Positions 10,174 through 20,004 of a stretch of 64,000 bases of DNA are shown piece after piece. The notes under the pieces were generated by a model. The model was given only the letters and a program-made list of their open reading frames with translations. It had not been told where the DNA came from and did not search any database. Source of the DNA: Paenibacillus sp. PL2-23 (lineage in GTDB: Bacteria; Bacillota; Bacilli; Paenibacillales; Paenibacillaceae); assembly GCF_040834005.1 (NCBI RefSeq), contig NZ_CP162129.1, positions 787,501 to 851,500 on the forward strand, given 5' to 3'. The translations under genes and the position numbers were made by a program. Numbering within the stretch: the stretch's first letter is position 1; each line of letters begins with the position of its first letter.

Positions 10174-10661
10174 GAAACGTCGAGCGCTACCCCGTCGAAG
10201 GCCCCAATGCCTTGTGGCAGCTATATTCGACGGTGAGCAGAATAAAGGCGGTTCGTAATTTCATCGCGATTCAAATATCCCGCTATTGCCCGAGTCTCCC
10301 CATGAAGCGTTGGATTTATCGCCGACTGCTGGGGATGAAGGTTGGCGAGCATACGGCGTTTGCGCTGATGGTGATGGTGGATGTGTTTTTTCCGGAACGG
10401 ATTACGGTAGGCCGCAACACGATTATCGGATATAATACGACGATTCTTACGCATGAATATTTGATCAAGGAATATCGTCTTGGAGATGTGCGGATTGGCG
10501 ATGATGTAATGATTGGGGCGAACTCCACGATTCTGCCCGGTGTGACGATTGGGGATCGTGCGGTTGTCGCGGCTGGCACGTTGGTACACAAGGACGTTCC
10601 GGAAGGCGCCTTTGTTGGCGGCAATCCGATGAGGGTCATCGAGCGGCGGGGCGAAGGGTAG
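10170..10661 (+). CDS. Hexapeptide-repeat O-acyltransferase (YvoF-like)
   Basis: 163 aa. Left-handed beta-helix hexapeptide repeats run from about residue 70 to 150 (for example VGRNTIIGYNTTI, then IGDDVMIGANSTILPGVTIG), the fold of acetyl/acyltransferases. It starts at GTG 10170 inside the ppaX stop, giving a 4-bp overlap and implying coupling. The position between ppaX and hisZ matches yvoF of Bacillus. The substrate is unknown. Confidence 0.82.
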   Translation: MRNVERYPVEGPNALWQLYSTVSRIKAVRNFIAIQISRYCPSLPMKRWIYRRLLGMKVGEHTAFALMVMVDVFFPERITVGRNTIIGYNTTILTHEYLIKEYRLGDVRIGDDVMIGANSTILPGVTIGDRAVVAAGTLVHKDVPEGAFVGGNPMRVIERRGEG

Positions 10662-10677
10662 CTTGCGGCTGAGGAAG

Positions 10678-10757
10678 AGGATATCCATTCAGGCTTGGAA
10701 ACGGGGTGCTGCGCTTAGCGCAAAAGCTCCCGAAGCCGGATGGATATCCTCCTTTTT
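10678..10757 (+). terminator. Intrinsic terminator between the hprK operon and the his operon
   Basis: A long hairpin with GAGGATATCCAT and ATGGATATCCTC arms, extended by GGCTT/AAGCC, is followed by TTTTTT. The loop carries a second small hairpin (TGCGC/GCGCA). Confidence 0.85.
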
Positions 10758-10785
10758 TGCCAATAGGGGTGCAGGCGAAATTGGC

Positions 10786-10815
10786 TTGACGCGCCAGCAG
10801 CGTTCGTGCTACTAT
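10786..10815 (+). promoter_or_regulatory. Probable SigA promoter of the his operon
   Basis: TTGACG (10786-10791) and TACTAT (10810-10815) are separated by 18 bp, about 80 bp before hisZ. No T-box stem or tRNA-binding leader is recognisable in the short leader. Confidence 0.6.
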
Positions 10816-10896
10816 AGCAACTAACATCTTTATTTTGGTAGTATGGTAACATATTAACGCTTTAATATAATAAAGGATATAAAAAGGGGAACGGTT

Positions 10897-12120
10897 ATGT
10901 CTAAACCTAAAATGTTCGAGAAGCCGATCGGCGTCAAGGATTATTTGCCCGATGCGGTTCGGAAGCTGCGCCAGATCGAACGGGATGTGCTGGCCTGCAT
11001 GCGCAGATGGGGCTATGAGCAGATTATTACGCCTACAATGGAGTTTTATGATACGGTTGGCACGGCCAGCTCGACCTCGGATCAGAAGCTATACAAGCTG
11101 CTAAATAATCGCGGCACAACACTGGTGCTGCGCTCAGATATGACGGCGCCAATCGCGCGTGTCGTCTCTTCGCTGTTGAAGGAAGCGGAGTTTCCGCTTA
11201 GGCTGTCCTATCATTCTAATGTGTTCCGCTCCATTGAGGAGGAAGCGGGACGCGAGGCGGAGTTTTTCCAGACAGGTGTGGAGCTTGTAGGGGATTCGTC
11301 GGCGGAAGCGGATGCGGAGGTTGTGGCGCTTGCGATCGCCTCGCTGAAGGCGGCAGGCGTGGAGCGGTTCAAAATCGCGATCGGCCATGTCGGATTCCTG
11401 AACGGGCTGTTGGGCGAAGCGCTGCCGGGTCGCGTGGAGGAGCAGGAGCTGCTGAAGAGCTGTCTGCTGGGCCGGGACTATGTGGGCTACAGGGAAGAGC
11501 TGCGCAAGCTCTCGCTTGAGGAGTCGGTTCAGCGCGAGCTGGAAGGCATCCTGAGGCTGCGAGGCGGAGGCGAGATCTGCGAGCAAGCGCTGCAGGTAAG
11601 CTCAGACGAGACGGCTAGAGCGTCGATCAGCCATCTGTGCGACATCTGGGATGCGCTGAAGGCGTATGGCGTAAGCGAGCATGTCCTGATCGACCTGACG
11701 ATGATCGGCGACTTCTCTTATTATACGGGCATGACCTTCGAGGGTTATGCGGCGGACCTGGGCTTCCCTGTCGTGAGCGGCGGACGCTACGACAATCTGC
11801 TTTCGCAGTTCGGCCGACCTGCGGCGGCTACGGGCTTTGCGCTCAAGACGACAAGAGTGCTGGAGCTGCTCGGAGCCGAATCGGAGGAGCCGGAGGCGCG
11901 CACGCTGATTGTATACGACGCCGAGGGCCGCAACGCCGCGCTGGCTGAAGCCTCAAGGCTGCGCAGCCTTGGCGTCATGACGGTGGTGGAGCGAATGAGC
12001 TGGCATGACCCCCTGGAGGAGCAAGCGGCGGGCGAGAGATTTTTGGCATATAAGGGTGTCCTGTACTCTTCCGTACTGCAGTATGTGAATGGATCGGTGA
12101 AGGGAGGCGGCTTGCAATGA
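10897..12120 (+). CDS. hisZ: ATP phosphoribosyltransferase regulatory subunit HisZ
   Basis: 407 aa. A class II aaRS-like (HisRS paralog) catalytic fold without the anticodon-binding domain: [19 protein letters not shown] near 40, [14 protein letters not shown] near 75, and [21 protein letters not shown] near 295. HisZ pairs with the short-form HisG to make the active first enzyme of histidine synthesis. The next gene is indeed short-form hisG and overlaps by 4 bp. AAGGGG precedes the ATG. Confidence 0.94.
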   Translation: MSKPKMFEKPIGVKDYLPDAVRKLRQIERDVLACMRRWGYEQIITPTMEFYDTVGTASSTSDQKLYKLLNNRGTTLVLRSDMTAPIARVVSSLLKEAEFPLRLSYHSNVFRSIEEEAGREAEFFQTGVELVGDSSAEADAEVVALAIASLKAAGVERFKIAIGHVGFLNGLLGEALPGRVEEQELLKSCLLGRDYVGYREELRKLSLEESVQRELEGILRLRGGGEICEQALQVSSDETARASISHLCDIWDALKAYGVSEHVLIDLTMIGDFSYYTGMTFEGYAADLGFPVVSGGRYDNLLSQFGRPAAATGFALKTTRVLELLGAESEEPEARTLIVYDAEGRNAALAEASRLRSLGVMTVVERMSWHDPLEEQAAGERFLAYKGVLYSSVLQYVNGSVKGGGLQ

Positions 12121-12761
12121 GCGCAGCAGAGAAGGAAGTACTGAAGGTCGCCATGCCCAAGGGCAGAATCTATAAGCAGGCATTAAAGCTGTTCCGCGAG
12201 GCGGGAATCCCGATTCCTGGCGATTTCGACGATACGCGCAAGCTCATTATCGAGCAGCCGGAAGCCAATATGGAGTTTATTATGGCCAAGCCGGTGGATG
12301 TGCCGACCTATGTGGAGTACGGCGTGGCGGATATCGGCATTGTGGGCAAGGATGTGCTGATGGAGGAGGACAAGGATGTCTACGAGCTGCTGGATCTGGG
12401 TATCGCCAAATGCAGAATGTCCGTCATTGGCCTTCCCGACTGGAAGCCGGCCATTCATCCCCGCGTAGCGACCAAATATCCCAACGTGGCTTCGGCGTAC
12501 TTCCGGGAGCTGGGGCAGCAGGTTGAGGTTATTAAGCTGAACGGCTCCATCGAGCTGGCGCCGCTGATCGGCCTTGCTGACCGCATTGTCGATATGGTGG
12601 AAACGGGACAGACGCTGAGGGAAAACGGGCTGGTGGAGTTTGAGTCCATCTTCGGCATTACAAGTCGTCTGATCGCGAATCGCGTGAGCTACCGAATGAA
12701 GAACGACAGCATTCAAAGCTTGTGCGATAGGCTGGAAGAGACGATTGCGTCTAAGGTATAA
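12117..12761 (+). CDS. hisG: ATP phosphoribosyltransferase, short form
   Basis: 214 aa, the short HisG that lacks the C-terminal regulatory domain and needs HisZ. Visible motifs are [31 protein letters not shown], and the PRPP-loop-like [16 protein letters not shown] near 160. It catalyses the condensation of ATP and PRPP that commits flux to histidine. Confidence 0.95.
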   Translation: MSAAEKEVLKVAMPKGRIYKQALKLFREAGIPIPGDFDDTRKLIIEQPEANMEFIMAKPVDVPTYVEYGVADIGIVGKDVLMEEDKDVYELLDLGIAKCRMSVIGLPDWKPAIHPRVATKYPNVASAYFRELGQQVEVIKLNGSIELAPLIGLADRIVDMVETGQTLRENGLVEFESIFGITSRLIANRVSYRMKNDSIQSLCDRLEETIASKV

Positions 12762-12849
12762 GACTTGGAAATCGATGAATCTGCTGCTGCAATGCCGGTA
12801 GAGGTATTGGCAGGGATGAGAGCAAGCGGGAGGAAAGGGGCGTTGGCAG

Positions 12850-14136
12850 ATGCGTATCATGCGCGCGGAGCAATTTGGATTGAAGCGTGAGGTGGAGTAC
12901 GGTACACCGGAGCAGAATGAAGCGGTCCTGCGGATTGTGGCGGACTTGAAGGCCGAGGGCGATTCGGCTTTGCTGCGATATACAGAGGAACTGGACAGGG
13001 TGAAGCTGGACGCGTCACAGCTGCGCGTGACGCAGGAGGAGATTGAGGCGGCGTACGAACGGGTCGACGCTGCGTTTCTGACGGCGATCCGGGAGGCGGC
13101 CGTCAATATTCGCCGTTTCCATGAGAAGCAGCTGCGTAACTCATGGATGGATCTGCAGCCGGACGGGACGATGCTGGGCCAGATTATGCGCCCGCTGAAG
13201 CGGGTGGGCGTCTATGTGCCTGGCGGCAAAGCGGCGTATCCCTCGTCCGTGCTCATGAATGTGATTCCGGCACAGGTAGCGGGAGTGCCGGAGATTGTGA
13301 TGGTGACGCCGCCTGCGACCGGCGGCAAAGAGGGCATCGACCCGTACATTCTTGTGGCCGCCGCGGAAGCGGGCGTCCGGGAGCTGTACCGGGTCGGTGG
13401 AGCTCAGGCCATCGCGGCTCTCGCGTATGGCACGGATTCGATTGCTCCGGTCGACAAGATCTGTGGACCGGGCAATATCTATGTGGCGCTGGCGAAGCGC
13501 GCCGTGTTCGGCGCCGTCGATATCGACAGTATCGCCGGGCCAAGCGAGATTGTGGTGCTAGCCGACGAGACGGCGGACGCTTCCTACGTGGCAGCGGATC
13601 TGCTGTCGCAGGCGGAGCATGACGAGATGGCTTCGTCGGTACTCGTGACGCCTTCCGCTGCCCTGGCAGAGGCGGTGGCCGCCGAGGTGGAGCGGCAATT
13701 GAAGGAGCTGCCGCGCGAGGCAATCGCTCGCAGCTCTATCGACCAGTACGGCGCCGTGCTGCTGGTCGATTCGCTGGAGGATGGCATTGCCGTCGTGAAC
13801 CAGCTGGCTCCGGAGCATCTGGAAATTCTGACCGTGGATCCCATGAAGCTGCTGGGCTTTATCGAGAACGCGGGCGCCATATTCCTGGGGCCGTATAGCT
13901 CGGAGCCGGTGGGGGATTATTTTGCAGGGCCGAATCACATTATCCCGACGAACGGAACGGCTCGCTTCTCATCGCCGGTGAACGTGGACGACTTCCTGAA
14001 GAAGTCGAGCCTCATCTACTACAGCAAGGAAGCGCTGATGAAGAACGGCGAAAGCATTATGACGCTGGCGCGCCATGAAGGTCTGGAGGGCCATGCTCGC
14101 GCGATCGGGATCCGTTTGGAGAAGGAGCGGGAGTAG
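12850..14136 (+). CDS. hisD: Histidinol dehydrogenase
   Basis: 428 aa, full length. It carries [17 protein letters not shown] near 120, [15 protein letters not shown] near 180, the dehydrogenase signature around [13 protein letters not shown] near 225, and the zinc/catalytic histidines in QAEHDEM and APEHLEI. It oxidises L-histidinol to L-histidine in two steps. It lies 88 bp after hisG. Confidence 0.96.
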   Translation: MRIMRAEQFGLKREVEYGTPEQNEAVLRIVADLKAEGDSALLRYTEELDRVKLDASQLRVTQEEIEAAYERVDAAFLTAIREAAVNIRRFHEKQLRNSWMDLQPDGTMLGQIMRPLKRVGVYVPGGKAAYPSSVLMNVIPAQVAGVPEIVMVTPPATGGKEGIDPYILVAAAEAGVRELYRVGGAQAIAALAYGTDSIAPVDKICGPGNIYVALAKRAVFGAVDIDSIAGPSEIVVLADETADASYVAADLLSQAEHDEMASSVLVTPSAALAEAVAAEVERQLKELPREAIARSSIDQYGAVLLVDSLEDGIAVVNQLAPEHLEILTVDPMKLLGFIENAGAIFLGPYSSEPVGDYFAGPNHIIPTNGTARFSSPVNVDDFLKKSSLIYYSKEALMKNGESIMTLARHEGLEGHARAIGIRLEKERE

Positions 14137-14192
14137 GGCCGCTGGCTTGGAGTGTTCAGTTACAAAGTAAATAGAAGAAAGCAGGGGTTGCG

Positions 14193-14792
14193 ATGGCAGA
14201 ACAAACGGTACGCGAGGCGTCGGTCGCGCGGAAGACGAATGAAACAGATATTACTTTGAAGTTTGCGGTGGATGGTACGGGCCAGGCGAAGCTGGAGACG
14301 GACGTGCCGTTCTTGAATCATATGCTGGACCTGTTCGCCAAGCACGGCCAATTCGACCTGACAGTTGACGCGAAGGGCGATATTGATATCGACGACCACC
14401 ATACCGTTGAAGATATCGGCATTTGTCTCGGGCAGACGCTGCGCGAGGCGCTGGGCGACAAGCGCGGCATTAAGCGGTATGCGAGCGTGTTCGTGCCGAT
14501 GGACGAGGCGCTGGCTCAGGTTGTCATCGACGTGAGCAATCGGCCTCACTTCGAATATCGCGCACAGTATCCGTCCTCCCAGGTCGGCAGCTTCTCCACG
14601 GAGCTTGTGCACGAGTTTCTGTGGAAGCTTGCGCTGGAGGCGCGTATTACGCTGCATGTCATCGTTCACTACGGTCAAAATACACACCATATGATCGAGG
14701 CCGTCTTCAAGGCGCTGGGCCGCGCATTGGACGAAGCGACCAGCATCGATCCGCGTGTGACGGGAGTGCCTTCAACGAAGGGAGTGCTGTAG
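14193..14792 (+). CDS. hisB: Imidazoleglycerol-phosphate dehydratase
   Basis: 199 aa monofunctional HisB. Metal-binding motifs are visible: FLNHMLDLFAKHG near 38, DDHHTVEDIGI near 70, and NTHHMIEAVFKALGRAL near 170. No phosphatase domain is fused, as is usual in Bacillota; histidinol-phosphatase must be encoded elsewhere. Confidence 0.96.
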   Translation: MAEQTVREASVARKTNETDITLKFAVDGTGQAKLETDVPFLNHMLDLFAKHGQFDLTVDAKGDIDIDDHHTVEDIGICLGQTLREALGDKRGIKRYASVFVPMDEALAQVVIDVSNRPHFEYRAQYPSSQVGSFSTELVHEFLWKLALEARITLHVIVHYGQNTHHMIEAVFKALGRALDEATSIDPRVTGVPSTKGVL

Positions 14793-14793
14793 C

Positions 14794-15429
14794 ATGATCG
14801 CGATCATCGACTATGGCATGGGCAATCTGCATAGCGTCAGCAAAGCGGTGGAGCGTCTCGGCTATGAGGCGGTCGTAACAGCGGACCCGCAGACCATTCT
14901 GGAGGCCGACGGCGCTATTCTGCCTGGTGTGGGCGCATTCGGCGACGCCATGCAGAATCTGCGCAATACAGGGCTCGATGAGGTGACGAGGTTCTACGCC
15001 GCGTCGGGCAAGCCGATGCTGGGCATTTGCTTAGGGATGCAGCTGCTGTTCAGCGAGAGTGAGGAGTACGGCCAGCATGAAGGCTTGAAGCTGCTGCCCG
15101 GCGCGGTCATCCGCTTCAACGGAGACTTCAAAATTCCGCACATGGGCTGGAACAAGCTGAGCTTCCTGCAGTCAGAGTCGCCATTGTTCAACGGACTCGA
15201 CGAAGGGCATGTCTATTTCGTGCATTCGTTCCATGCGAAGCCGGAGCAGTCCTCGGATCTGCTCGCCGTCACGGATTACAACGGTCCCGTTACCGCCATT
15301 GTCGGAAGGGGCCAAGTGTTCGGCATGCAGTTCCATCCGGAGAAGAGCGGCGATCTGGGCATGGCCTTGCTGGGTAATTTCCTTGCCTTGACCCGCAGCG
15401 CCGAATCGCAACAGCGGACTGCGCAATAG
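14794..15429 (+). CDS. hisH: Imidazole glycerol phosphate synthase, glutaminase subunit
   Basis: 211 aa class I glutamine amidotransferase. The nucleophile lies in GKPMLGICLGMQLLF near residue 78 (Cys), and the His-Glu pair is in MQFHPEKSGDLG near 185. It feeds ammonia to HisF. One base separates it from hisB. Confidence 0.95.
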   Translation: MIAIIDYGMGNLHSVSKAVERLGYEAVVTADPQTILEADGAILPGVGAFGDAMQNLRNTGLDEVTRFYAASGKPMLGICLGMQLLFSESEEYGQHEGLKLLPGAVIRFNGDFKIPHMGWNKLSFLQSESPLFNGLDEGHVYFVHSFHAKPEQSSDLLAVTDYNGPVTAIVGRGQVFGMQFHPEKSGDLGMALLGNFLALTRSAESQQRTAQ

Positions 15430-15456
15430 GACAGGGCGGAGAGAGGAGAAAACAAC

Positions 15457-16215
15457 ATGCTGGCGAAACGAATTATTCCATGCTTGGATGTGAAGGACGG
15501 CCGCGTGGTCAAAGGCGTTAATTTCGTTAACCTGCGAGATGCGGGAGACCCCGTCGAGCTGGCGGCGATCTATGACCGCGAGGGCGCAGATGAGCTGGTA
15601 TTCCTGGATATATCGGCTTCGGTAGAGGGGCGCGCAACGATGATCGAGGTGGTGAAGCGCACCGCCGGCGAAATTACGATTCCGTTCACGGTGGGGGGAG
15701 GCATCTCCCATGTGGACGACATGAAGCGCCTGCTTCGGGCTGGCGCGGACAAAATTGGCATTAACACAGCCGCTATCCGAAATAAAACGCTGGTATCCGA
15801 CGGCGCGCGCCGCTTCGGATCACAGTGCATCGTCGTTGCGATCGACGCCAAATTCAATGCTGAATGGGGCGAGTGGGAGGTCTACACGCACGGCGGCAGG
15901 CAATCCACAGGCATTCGCGCCCTGGAATGGGCCAAGGAAGCGGAGCGGCTGGGAGCGGGCGAGTTGCTGCTGACGAGCATGGACGCCGACGGCACGAAGG
16001 ACGGCTTCGACATGAAGCTGACCTCCGCGGTATCGAATCTCGTAGGCATTCCTGTCATTGCATCGGGAGGAGCGGGACGCGTGGAGCATTTCCATGAGGT
16101 GTTCCAGCACGCCAATGCGGATGCGGGACTGGCCGCCACTATCTTCCATTACAAGGAAATGACGATACAGGAAGTGAAGGACGACCTGCGGGAGAAAGGA
16201 GTCGAAGTCAGATAA
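15457..16215 (+). CDS. hisF: Imidazole glycerol phosphate synthase, cyclase subunit
   Basis: 252 aa TIM barrel. The catalytic aspartates are in [16 protein letters not shown] near residue 11 and VVAIDAKFN near 130, and the phosphate loops are GGGIS near 80 and ASGGAG near 202. The CLDV start and [15 protein letters not shown] segment identify HisF rather than HisA. It directly follows hisH, so the usual hisA position between them is empty. The hisIE start codon abuts its stop. Confidence 0.95.
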   Translation: MLAKRIIPCLDVKDGRVVKGVNFVNLRDAGDPVELAAIYDREGADELVFLDISASVEGRATMIEVVKRTAGEITIPFTVGGGISHVDDMKRLLRAGADKIGINTAAIRNKTLVSDGARRFGSQCIVVAIDAKFNAEWGEWEVYTHGGRQSTGIRALEWAKEAERLGAGELLLTSMDADGTKDGFDMKLTSAVSNLVGIPVIASGGAGRVEHFHEVFQHANADAGLAATIFHYKEMTIQEVKDDLREKGVEVR

Positions 16216-16886
16216 TGAATAGCTCGGACATTCAAGGTCAAATTAAATGGGATAGTCAGGGTCTCGTTCCGGCGATTGTGCAGGACGCGATCAGCAAAGA
16301 AGTGTTAATGATGGCTTATATGAACGCGGAATCGCTGCAGAAGTCGATCGAGTCGGGCTCGACCTGGTTCTGGAGCCGCTCGCGCGGCGAGCTGTGGAAC
16401 AAAGGAGCAACCAGCGGCCATACACAGCGTATCGCTTCCATGGCATACGATTGCGATGGCGACACCTTGCTGGTGCGTGTCGTGCAGCAAGGTCCGGCTT
16501 GCCATACGGGCAGCTACAGCTGCTTCTTTAACGGGATCGAGGTGCAGGGCGCCGAGCTCGCTGCTGAGGCGAACGCTGACCGCTTCGGCATACTGGGCCG
16601 GCTTGAGACGGTCATTGCGGAGCGTCACGCGGAGCGGCCGGCCGGCGCATATACGACTTATCTGTTCGAGAAGGGCGTCGACAAAATATTGAAGAAGGTC
16701 GGAGAAGAATCCGCCGAGGTCATTATCGCCGCCAAAAATCAAGACAATGTGGAGCTGAGAAGCGAAGCCGGCGATCTGCTGTTCCATCTCATGGTGCTGC
16801 TGCGCGAGCGCGGGCTGCCTCTGGACGAGATTATGGCTGAGCTGGAGAGCAGGCACGGCAAACCGACCACAAATAAGATGAGATAG
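16215..16886 (+). CDS. hisIE: Bifunctional phosphoribosyl-AMP cyclohydrolase / phosphoribosyl-ATP pyrophosphatase
   Basis: 223 aa fusion. The HisI half (about 1-115) shows [20 protein letters not shown] and the [18 protein letters not shown] zinc motif. The HisE half (about 125-223) shows [18 protein letters not shown]. It catalyses steps two and three of histidine synthesis. It is the last his gene of the operon. Confidence 0.95.
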   Translation: MNSSDIQGQIKWDSQGLVPAIVQDAISKEVLMMAYMNAESLQKSIESGSTWFWSRSRGELWNKGATSGHTQRIASMAYDCDGDTLLVRVVQQGPACHTGSYSCFFNGIEVQGAELAAEANADRFGILGRLETVIAERHAERPAGAYTTYLFEKGVDKILKKVGEESAEVIIAAKNQDNVELRSEAGDLLFHLMVLLRERGLPLDEIMAELESRHGKPTTNKMR

Positions 16887-16921
16887 TCATGACTTTGTCG
16901 AAAATTAGCCCCAATCCTTTT

Positions 16922-16949
16922 TTGAATTATCGGTAAATCCATGTATAAT
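16922..16949 (+). promoter_or_regulatory. Probable SigA promoter of prs
   Basis: TTGAAT (16922-16927) and a perfect TATAAT (16944-16949) with 16-bp spacing, 71 bp before prs. Confidence 0.65.
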
Positions 16950-17020
16950 AGGACGGGTAAGGGTAATTTTTTGTGCAAGATAAATAAGAATCAAATGGTT
17001 GAAACGCTCAGGAGGGTATC

Positions 17021-17971
17021 ATGTTAAGCGACAAGGTGCGTATTTTTTCGGGTTCGTCCAACCCGGTGTTAGCGCAGAAAATCAGCAACGAGCTAGGACT
17101 CAACCTCGGCTCGATCAAGTTGTCCCGTTTCAAGAGCGGTGAGATCTATGTCCATTATGAAGAAACGATCCGCAATTGCGACGTCTTCCTCGTGCAGTCA
17201 TTCTCTCATCCGATCAATGAGCATTTTGTCGAATTGCTTGTTATGATCGACGCGGCGAAGCGCGCATCCGCAAGAACGGTCAATATTATTATGCCGTACT
17301 ACGGATATGCGCGTCAGGAGCGCAAAGCGGCTCCGCGGGAACCCATCTCGGCGAAGATGCTGGCGGATGTGCTGACGACGGTAGGCGCGACGCGCGTCAT
17401 TACGATTGATCTTCATGCTCCGGCGATTCAAGGCTTCTTCAATATTCCGGTGGACCATATGACGGCGCTGGATCTGATCAGCGATTACCTGAAGTCCAAA
17501 AATATTAAAAATCCGGTTGTTGTCTCTCCCGATGCGGGACGCGCCTCCACGGCCGAGAAGCTGGCGAACTACCTGGATACATCCTTTGCGATCATGATTA
17601 AGAAGCGTTCCGCCCACAACGAATCCTCTATTACGCATGTTATCGGTGATGTTGAAGGACAGACGCCGATTATTATCGAGGATTTGATTGATACTGGCGG
17701 CACGATCGTCAATGTTGTTGAAAGCCTGAAAGAAAGAGGCGCGGAGGATGTCTATGTCTGCGCTACGCACCCGCTATTCTCCGGAAATGCAATTGAGCGT
17801 CTTGATCATTCCAATATTAAAGAGGTTATCGTCACGGATTCCATTATGCTGCCCGAGAACACGCCTGACCGGTTCAAAATATTATCGGTTGCGCCGCTGC
17901 TCGCGGAGGCAACGCGGATTATTCTGGACGGCGGCTCCATCAGCACCCTGTTCAAAAACAAAGGCGTATAA
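17021..17971 (+). CDS. prs: Ribose-phosphate pyrophosphokinase
   Basis: 316 aa, the expected class I PRPP synthetase length. It shows RFKSGEIYVHYEETIRNCDVF, the catalytic loop around YYGYARQERKA near 96, and the PRPP-binding IIEDLIDTGGTIVN near 218. It makes PRPP for nucleotides, NAD and the his pathway encoded just upstream. The gene has its own promoter and a GGAGGG ribosome site. Confidence 0.95.
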   Translation: MLSDKVRIFSGSSNPVLAQKISNELGLNLGSIKLSRFKSGEIYVHYEETIRNCDVFLVQSFSHPINEHFVELLVMIDAAKRASARTVNIIMPYYGYARQERKAAPREPISAKMLADVLTTVGATRVITIDLHAPAIQGFFNIPVDHMTALDLISDYLKSKNIKNPVVVSPDAGRASTAEKLANYLDTSFAIMIKKRSAHNESSITHVIGDVEGQTPIIIEDLIDTGGTIVNVVESLKERGAEDVYVCATHPLFSGNAIERLDHSNIKEVIVTDSIMLPENTPDRFKILSVAPLLAEATRIILDGGSISTLFKNKGV

Positions 17972-18123
17972 GGCGGCTCCGTCCGCTGCCGCCCATAATG
18001 GAATAGCATGATCAGAAATCGCGGACGGCGCTTTAGCTGCTCGCGATTTTTTTCTGCCACATTTTCTTTATGTGTGACGACGGCGGTGCTGTGATATAAT
18101 CGAAAAAACGTAACACTTGAGCG

Positions 18124-18198
18124 AATGCTTACGAAGTAAGTTTCACTGTCGTGAAACTTTAAGCCAATGCTTACGAAGTATGTTTTGCTACGCAAAAC
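18124..18198 (+). repeat. Tandem leader element, two ~42-bp units, upstream of the TPR gene
   Basis: AATGCTTACGAAGTA occurs at 18124 and 18166 (42-bp period). Each copy is followed by a small perfect hairpin with unlike sequence: GTTTCAC/GTGAAAC (18140-18157) and GTTTTGC/GCAAAAC (18182-18198). The second hairpin ends a few bases before the GGAGGAGG ribosome site of the TPR gene. A TATAAT lies upstream at 18095. A related two-unit element precedes clpP. Confidence 0.7.
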
Positions 18199-18218
18199 AT
18201 TGGAGGAGGTGCCTGCGA

Positions 18219-19982
18219 ATGAAGGGGAAGAAGCGTGTGGCTGTGAGCGGAGAAACAACCAACATTATACCGATTCAGTGGGACGCGACGTTTTTCTTCG
18301 AGCGCGCGGTACGTTCCTTGGATCGGTACCATTATGACAAAGCGCTCAAATATTTCCGCAGGGCTGTGGAATATGAGCCGGACAATCCCGTGAACCATTG
18401 CAATATGGCCGGCATTATGTCCGAGATGGGCAACTACGGGGACTCCAACGATATCCTGAGCTGGATCTTGGAGGAGCTGGACCCTACGATGACGGAATGC
18501 CACTTCTATATGGCGAACAATTACGCGAACATGGATATGTTCGAGGCGGCGGAGCGTTCGCTGGTGAAATATTTGCAGGAGGACCCCGACGGACAATATT
18601 TGGATGAGGCGGAAGAGATGATGGAGCTTCTGCATTACGAGCTGGAGCGGCCAACGCAGCTGACCAATATTAAGTCTCGCCAGGGCATGGTGGAGCATGA
18701 TCGCGCTCGCGCCTTGCTGGAGGAAGGGAAGTTCACGGAAGCTGTGCGCTTGCTTGAGGAGATTACCGAGCAGCAGCCAGATTTTCTCGCCGCCCGCAAT
18801 AACCTGGCGCTTGCCTATTATTATATGGGCTTGTTCGATAAAGCGAAGGGCAGCATCGGAGGGGTGCTGGAGCATGAGCCCGGCAATCTGCACGCGCTGT
18901 GCAATCTGGCGATCTTTTATCAGCATGAAGGGGACCAGGAAAGTCTGGAGGCGCTTGTGAAGCTGCTGGTCAAAACCATGCCGTTCCATCAGGAGCATGT
19001 GTTCAAGCTGGCTACCACGATGGGCATTCTGGGCGAGCATGGCGTAGCTTATCGACATTTCGCACGGCTGATCAAGGATGGAGACGGCCAGCAGGACCCG
19101 TGTCTCTTCCATTATGCCGCTGTTGCAGCGTTCAATACGGGCAAGCTGAAGGATGCTGAGCGTCTATGGCGCAGCGCCATGAAGTGGGACGCAGAGTCCG
19201 AGGTGCCGCGCTACTACTTGGAGCAGCTGAAGCTGCTTCGCAACGGCAGGCCGTCGGCGCCGGTCAGCTACCACTATCATCTCCCGTTCGAAGAGCAGTT
19301 CAAGCTGTGGGAGAGGTCCGAGGACGGCATGCCTGATCTTCTGAAGAAGGATCCGCTTGTGCGGTCGTCGTTCTTCTGGGCGCTTCGCCATGGCGATCAG
19401 CATACGAAGCTTCAGGTTATTCAGGCTTTCGGCATGATTGCCGACAATGAAGTGAAGGATGTGCTGCGAGCATTTCTCCTGGAGGCGGAAGAGGACGATT
19501 ATTTGAAAAAGATCGCGATCTTCGTGCTTCGCACCATCGGCGTGCAGGAGCCGCTTCAGACCATGCTGGAGGGCAAGCTGACGGTAATTGAGCCCAATCG
19601 CATGCCTTCCGAGCTGCCGGAATGGGATGACAAGTGGGAGGCTGTGGCGCAGGCCGCTATCAGCCGCATGAGCAAGCATTATGATCTTGTGCAGCAGCAT
19701 GATATGATGACGTTATGGGTAGAGTTTCTAACGCGTGTGTATCCTCGCGTTCCGAAGCTGTCGAAGCCGGACGGCTGGGCAGCTGCGCTGGAATATTTGA
19801 CGGCCAAGATGCATCGCAGAGCGATCTCCTATCACGAGGTGTCCGTAAGATACGGCACATCTATTGCGACGGTGAGCAAGCATGTGAAGCTGATTGACGA
19901 GGTATGCGGCATCAAGGAGAAGATGAGGACGATCAACGCTGTCCTGTTCTCCAAGCAAGCCAAGGAAACGACGGATGAATGA
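18219..19982 (+). CDS. Tetratricopeptide-repeat protein with a C-terminal helix-turn-helix-like segment
   Basis: 587 aa. TPR helices are visible at about residues 25-130 and 150-260 (for example YDKALKYFRRAVEYEPDNPV and LLEEITEQQPDFLAARNNLALAYYYMG). A long alpha-helical middle follows. The C-terminus YHEVSVRYGTSIATVSKHVKLI looks like a helix-turn-helix. It resembles the YvcD-type TPR protein found near trxB in Bacillus. The start at 18219 is set by GGAGGAGG. The function is probably scaffolding; partners are unknown. Confidence 0.72.
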   Translation: MKGKKRVAVSGETTNIIPIQWDATFFFERAVRSLDRYHYDKALKYFRRAVEYEPDNPVNHCNMAGIMSEMGNYGDSNDILSWILEELDPTMTECHFYMANNYANMDMFEAAERSLVKYLQEDPDGQYLDEAEEMMELLHYELERPTQLTNIKSRQGMVEHDRARALLEEGKFTEAVRLLEEITEQQPDFLAARNNLALAYYYMGLFDKAKGSIGGVLEHEPGNLHALCNLAIFYQHEGDQESLEALVKLLVKTMPFHQEHVFKLATTMGILGEHGVAYRHFARLIKDGDGQQDPCLFHYAAVAAFNTGKLKDAERLWRSAMKWDAESEVPRYYLEQLKLLRNGRPSAPVSYHYHLPFEEQFKLWERSEDGMPDLLKKDPLVRSSFFWALRHGDQHTKLQVIQAFGMIADNEVKDVLRAFLLEAEEDDYLKKIAIFVLRTIGVQEPLQTMLEGKLTVIEPNRMPSELPEWDDKWEAVAQAAISRMSKHYDLVQQHDMMTLWVEFLTRVYPRVPKLSKPDGWAAALEYLTAKMHRRAISYHEVSVRYGTSIATVSKHVKLIDEVCGIKEKMRTINAVLFSKQAKETTDE

Positions 19983-20004
19983 AATTGTTGACGAGGTGAA
20001 GATC

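Noticed and set aside
10816..10896. T-box or other riboswitch leader upstream of hisZ
   Set aside because: The leader is short and has no T-box sequence or specifier stem.
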